Source of the DNA: Paraphysomonas bandaiensis
Lineage: Eukaryota; Chrysophyceae
Length of the DNA stretch: 64,000 nt
Reading direction: 5' to 3'
Assembly: GCA_965644295.1 (NCBI GenBank)
Contig: CBFFRP010000138.1
Span: 124,001 to 188,000 of the forward strand
The notes beneath the pieces are model-generated. The model ran no database searches, was not told where the DNA came from, and was given only the letters and a program-made list of their open reading frames with translations. A program made the translations under genes and the position numbers. Below are positions 59,887 to 64,000 of the stretch, piece by piece (position 1 is the first letter of the stretch; the number at the start of each line of letters is the position of its first letter).

Positions 59887-62340
59887 CTACACTTGCACTT
59901 GTATCACATTGCGACCACATAGGGCATATATAACATGATCAACTTGAACGTGTACTCGCTTTGCTGCTTCAGCAACAGGACCCAACATTAATTCTTTGTT
60001 TGTCATCTTCTGTAATTTCTCTCCAAAAGCACTATTAACGTGGTCCCTTAATTCCAACATGATGATAGATACGGATGAACTTGCAGTCGGAACAATGATA
60101 ACAGTGTCACACAGTGCATTTGCCCCACTCTGTGGTTGAAATAACAGAACTGCTTGCGACTGCGCTGCTTTTTTAACTAAACTCACAACTTTTTTCACAC
60201 TATCGTAAACACTCACAACATCTCTTTGCAGAGCATTCGGGAATGTTCTACAAAATGACTCCGGAGAAAAGTTCATTTGGCTCATCGCATCAACGAGCTG
60301 GCCATGAAGTGCAACATTATTCTTGGGATTTATCATTACGACTGGGAATATTTGAGGACTTAGTTGAGGAGACACAACCTCGACCTTCTTAAAACGGATT
60401 TCAACGTCATTTAAGTTGAGGATGCAGTTGGGCTGAAAATAGGCGCTCGCTGAAATCGTTTTATCTATCGCAAAACCATTCAAAATGCTGGAAATAGATG
60501 ATGGTAATAGCAATGCAGCTGTTTGTGTGCAAAGCCTGGCAATATCAACGTCAGGGTTGCGGCAAACCGAAACAGCAATATTCAATTCGAGGTGATGGGA
60601 GGGTTTACCGCATGGTCTTGGGCAACGTTTCATACAACCTACTGAAGGTGGCAAAATATCGCTCAACCTTGCTTCGCAAGGGGTGTGATACTCCAACAAA
60701 CATTGGAAGCGCAGTGCAATTGCGTAGGTTACAAAGTCTTTCATAGGTTTTCCAATGTTCTGAACCGTTGCACCCGTAACACAATCGGGAAGTGTGCCAT
60801 TTTGAAGAATGTCGGTGGGTGCTGACTTGAGATTGACATCGCCATCCAAAATGTCTGATTTCACTGCTTTTGATATGAGGGCTCTTTGTACGGTGGTGGG
60901 CCAAGGTATTGAACAGTCTGCTGCACATCCGGCTGAATGCCTTTCACAAGAACCCAAAGCATCAGACAAGAATTGAAATACGCAGTCATTCGCGACCAGG
61001 CTATTACTGCGCAATGACATGACGACTACAGCAACAGCAAACGGAGATAGAGCTTGCTTTCCACCAAGCATAGTAGCAACCTCAGCGTTTCTTGCCTTTT
61101 TTTCAGTATCAAGGCTGCGTGAACAATGCACCATATCTTGCACAAGAAATGCACGTACGTATTCCCATTTTTCGATTGCGTTTAGACTAAGGTTTTTAAC
61201 CCATGCTACAGCTGACGCCGCCTGTTCGAAGTTTTGTGAAAGGTCCATTGCACGATCCAGAGTTGCATTGCGAATGTTGGAATGAAGATTGATTTGTTGT
61301 GCCCAGAGGCCAAGCAAACCAGGGGTAGACTTCGTTAGTACCCACAATAGACCAGGAAATTTCTTATTATTGGCTGCATACGCCCACAACAACTCATGAC
61401 AGAGAGTTTCTTGTTCAGAGTTGGTTATCATTGATAGCGAATAAGCTTGGCACGCAACATCAGACGCAATCACCGCATTGCGTGGAGAATCCGTGAATCC
61501 TGTCATTACAATGCGAATCCAACTGGAGCATGCCCGTGTCAATGAATACAGTGCCCGCCAAAACTTAGCGTTTGTTTCTTTTGAGGTACTCCAAACGTTT
61601 TTCTCATGGTCAGTGAGCTTGCTTACCTCGTCTATGCATATCAGCAGCTTACGCTCTGACTGGGGAAGACCCAGCATGGTCTCGAAATTATGAAGCATTT
61701 CCGTCAGTGATTTGTTGATAAACGGAGAGTTATCCCATAAATCTTCCCAGCGGGAACCACCTATGAGGTCGTGAACCAATCGCAACAAAAATCCACAAAC
61801 TGCCCCATTTGGGGATTTTAATTCTTCATCATGGATTGTGGTGGATGCGTTGTATGTTACGTTGAGAACGCATACTACGTTACCATCGAACTCAAATAAT
61901 TTATCAAGGAGAAGGGATTTGCCATGTCTTGGTGGATTCGAAACGTAAACGAATGGCAAATCATCTTTTGTCCCGTTGCCAGTGCTCACGGTGTTGCTGA
62001 CCAGTGTCATAATATCGCTCGCCCTCTTGTCAAGATCACCTGCAAATGACCAAGTGGGCCTACAAGTTAAACGAGATCTCTGTACTTCCTTAACATCTAA
62101 GATTCGTCGTAGCCAATTGCGACGAACTTCTTGTTTTCTTACTGTCTCTTTAGCACGGTTATAACTTTCAATGATATTGTTATATTCTTCCAGAGGTAAT
62201 TCATCACTTGCATTATGAAGTAGATGAGCAAAATATTCTTTTATAGTTAATTTATTGCTGTAAACATCGTCAACTTCCATTAAAGCTCCCGTTGACCATA
62301 ACTTTAACTTTTCTAAATAATATTGTTTAGCAGATGGCAT
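59887..62340 (-). CDS. Large single-exon P-loop NTPase, possible Crinkler/RHS-type effector-like protein
   Basis: 817 residues with no intron, unlike almost all neighbours. A P-loop (VSNPPRHGKSLLLD, residues ~130-143) and a Walker B-like strand (KLLICIDEVSKL, ~230) define a STAND/AAA-like NTPase. The N-terminal ~100 residues are helical and basic. A long helical region follows the NTPase. Near the C-terminus, CDTVIIVP...IIMLELRDH could be the D...ExR core of a PD-(D/E)xK-like nuclease, but this is weak. Family context: eukaryotic Crinkler and trypanosome RHS proteins combine such NTPases with nuclease domains; the neighbouring gene upstream has an HNH nuclease-like domain. The intronless structure may reflect retroposition or horizontal transfer. 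Its exact role is not shown. Confidence 0.6.
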   Translation of the reverse strand: MPSAKQYYLEKLKLWSTGALMEVDDVYSNKLTIKEYFAHLLHNASDELPLEEYNNIIESYNRAKETVRKQEVRRNWLRRILDVKEVQRSRLTCRPTWSFAGDLDKRASDIMTLVSNTVSTGNGTKDDLPFVYVSNPPRHGKSLLLDKLFEFDGNVVCVLNVTYNASTTIHDEELKSPNGAVCGFLLRLVHDLIGGSRWEDLWDNSPFINKSLTEMLHNFETMLGLPQSERKLLICIDEVSKLTDHEKNVWSTSKETNAKFWRALYSLTRACSSWIRIVMTGFTDSPRNAVIASDVACQAYSLSMITNSEQETLCHELLWAYAANNKKFPGLLWVLTKSTPGLLGLWAQQINLHSNIRNATLDRAMDLSQNFEQAASAVAWVKNLSLNAIEKWEYVRAFLVQDMVHCSRSLDTEKKARNAEVATMLGGKQALSPFAVAVVVMSLRSNSLVANDCVFQFLSDALGSCERHSAGCAADCSIPWPTTVQRALISKAVKSDILDGDVNLKSAPTDILQNGTLPDCVTGATVQNIGKPMKDFVTYAIALRFQCLLEYHTPCEARLSDILPPSVGCMKRCPRPCGKPSHHLELNIAVSVCRNPDVDIARLCTQTAALLLPSSISSILNGFAIDKTISASAYFQPNCILNLNDVEIRFKKVEVVSPQLSPQIFPVVMINPKNNVALHGQLVDAMSQMNFSPESFCRTFPNALQRDVVSVYDSVKKVVSLVKKAAQSQAVLLFQPQSGANALCDTVIIVPTASSSVSIIMLELRDHVNSAFGEKLQKMTNKELMLGPVAEAAKRVHVQVDHVIYALCGRNVIQVQV

Positions 62341-63079
62341 GGTGATGAAAAGGATGAATCAATTGTATAGGATAGAATATCTCTTGTATAGTTTGTGCTT
62401 AAATAGTTAAGTTTGAAGTCACATGGTATCTTAAAGGTCTAATGCGAGTAAGACTATCTAGCTAGAACACTACGATACGAACATACATAACATTACAGGC
62501 AGGAGGATTCGATGGAAACAACAGACAGATTTCAGTTTTTCCTTCCAAAAATCCCTTGTTTTTTTGACTTTTTTCATTATTTTTTGGTGTTTTACATACA
62601 TACACAGAGTACCTACCAACAAACCTACCTATACTACCTATACATACCTACCTACCTATACATACCTACCTACCTACAGTACCTACCTACCTACCTACCT
62701 ACCTACCTACCTACCTACATACATACATACATACATACATACATACATACATACATACATACATACATACATACATGTATGTACATACATACATACATAC
62801 ATACATACATACATACATACATACATACATACATACATACATACATACATACATACATACATACATACATACATACATACATACATACATACATACATAC
62901 ATACATACATACATACATACATACATACATACATACATACATACATACATGTATGTACATACATACATACATACATACATACATACATACATACATACAT
63001 ACATACATACATACATACATACATACATACATACATACATACATACATACATACATACATACATACATACATACATACA

Positions 63080-63111
<32 letters not shown>

Positions 63112-63243
63112 ATTGTGGTGATTTCTACTGATGGTTTCTGTATATTACTATTACAATCACTCATCTCTTCTAACCATAAGTGGTTGATTCCCACTCAATT
63201 AAATCTCAATAACAATACAACATCTTACAATCACACTGTAACA
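62341..63243. repeat. Divergent region dominated by an (ACAT)n array
   Basis: 62630-62715 is a CTAC/CCTA-rich tract. 62715-63108 is a nearly pure ACAT array interrupted twice by ATGTATGTAC (62775-62784 and 62949-62958), where the repeat briefly reverses strand. The array separates the NTPase gene (start 62340, minus) from NDUFA12 (start 63244, plus). Open frames within are repeat artefacts. Confidence 0.95.
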
Positions 63244-64000
63244 ATGTTTAATATTCAGATTTATATTGCGAAGGCTATACGTACAAAGGGTCTATGGGGA
63301 TCAATTATGGAGTTTTATACTGTATGTATCTCATATATATACATTCAGTTCATTAATATATGTATATATATACAGTATGGTCATCTTAAATTCGGTGAAT
63401 TAAAAGGAACGGATGCATTTGGTAATAAGTATTATGAGGTAAGTGGAGTGAATATGTATGTCACTGATGTGTCTTATGCTGCACTCTGCACTATATAGAG
63501 CTTAGATGAGCCTATGTACCAGCACCGATGGGTTGAATATAAAGATCCCCATAACTTTGATCCCACAATGATTCAGCCTGAGTAAGTGTTTGAACTCTGT
63601 ATATTTTTGTGTTGTATGTAATTATCCTTATCGCATTATAACTAATGTTGATTAGATGGCACGGGTGGATGCATCATACGTTTGATGAAGTGCCCGGTGA
63701 GGAGCCTAGACACCCGAAGCTTCCTATTGAGATCCAAAGAGGAGCGAACTCTATTTACAACACCCATGTGTACAAGTCAAATGTTAAACCGATATTGCAG
63801 CACAACACTTCCCAATTGAGGTAAATATATATTCTTCGTCAATAGGCACAATTTGACGGTGATGTTGTGTACCCACTATGATATTTGTAAGTATGTGTAT
63901 TGGCACTAATGTGTTGTGTAGGCAGCGGGGTTGGCAGATAGGGTCACTACAGACTGGTCCAGGGGAACCTGACCAGTACTACTTACATGACGGCCACCCG
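63244..64000 (+). CDS. NDUFA12: NADH:ubiquinone oxidoreductase subunit NDUFA12 (partial at window end)
   Basis: Exons 63244-63321, 63376-63438, 63499-63581, 63656-63820 and 63922 to beyond 64000 give at least 155 residues. The sequence follows the family: KGLWGSIMEFYTYGHLKFGELKG, then DAFGNKYYE (compare DKYGNKYYE), QHRWVEYKD and PEWHGWMHHTFDEVP, with W at the expected places. It is an accessory subunit of mitochondrial complex I, on the matrix arm. The N-terminus is short with no long cleavable presequence visible. The final exon is open at the window edge, so the end is missing. Confidence 0.92.

Overview
This window is nuclear DNA of a microbial eukaryote (a protist). Protein-coding genes are split by short GT-AG introns, mostly 50-200 bp. 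Intergenic DNA is AT-rich and full of simple repeats, and there are retroelements and several low-copy repeat families. The product set is eukaryotic: RRP46 exosome subunit, cyclin-Y-like protein, STK32/YANK-like kinase, complex I NDUFA12, RNASEK-like protein, and a selenocysteine thioredoxin reductase. The lineage cannot be fixed from the sequence alone.

Layout. 1-980: probable transposon carrying a small FLYWCH/Mutator-type zinc-finger gene. 981-18652: a locally duplicated family of four F-box plus ankyrin-like genes built from an 87-bp (29-residue) repeat; the four units alternate between two promoter types, and one carries a 2.8-kb inverted-repeat transposon. 19.4-32.9 kb: STK32-like kinase (-), thioredoxin-glutathione-reductase-like selenoprotein with an in-frame UGA and a SECIS candidate (+), small F-box protein (-), RanBP2-type zinc-finger protein with an in-frame TAG (+), EngB/GTPBP8-type GTPase (-). 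34.6-40.4 kb: unrecognised low-complexity protein (-) and an RFC-like AAA protein with a zinc-finger tail (+). 40.6-43.4 kb: repeats. 43.9-49.9 kb: RRP46 (-), RNASEK-like (+), cyclin-Y-like (-). 50.66-56.24 kb: a nearly intact chromodomain Ty3/gypsy element with equal-length, apparently identical 317-bp LTRs, inserted precisely at the ATG of an HNH-domain gene. 57.5-64 kb: intergenic DNA, a single-exon P-loop NTPase (-) that may be of the Crinkler/RHS type, and NDUFA12 (+, runs off the window).

Organisation. Housekeeping genes are arranged as head-to-head pairs with start codons about 670-900 bp apart. Several of these shared upstream regions hold long ATGT/ACAT tetranucleotide arrays. Two genes have one intron greatly expanded by a minisatellite (168-bp unit in the reductase, 58-bp unit in the RFC-like gene). 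The most notable observations are the selenoprotein with its SECIS candidate, the LTR element that duplicated and displaced a start codon, the conserved frameshift and stop/ATG overlap in the F-box/ankyrin arrays, and the splice-site-bearing minisatellite.

All exon joins are my own reading of GT/AG signals and reading phase. No alignment, folding or database search was run.
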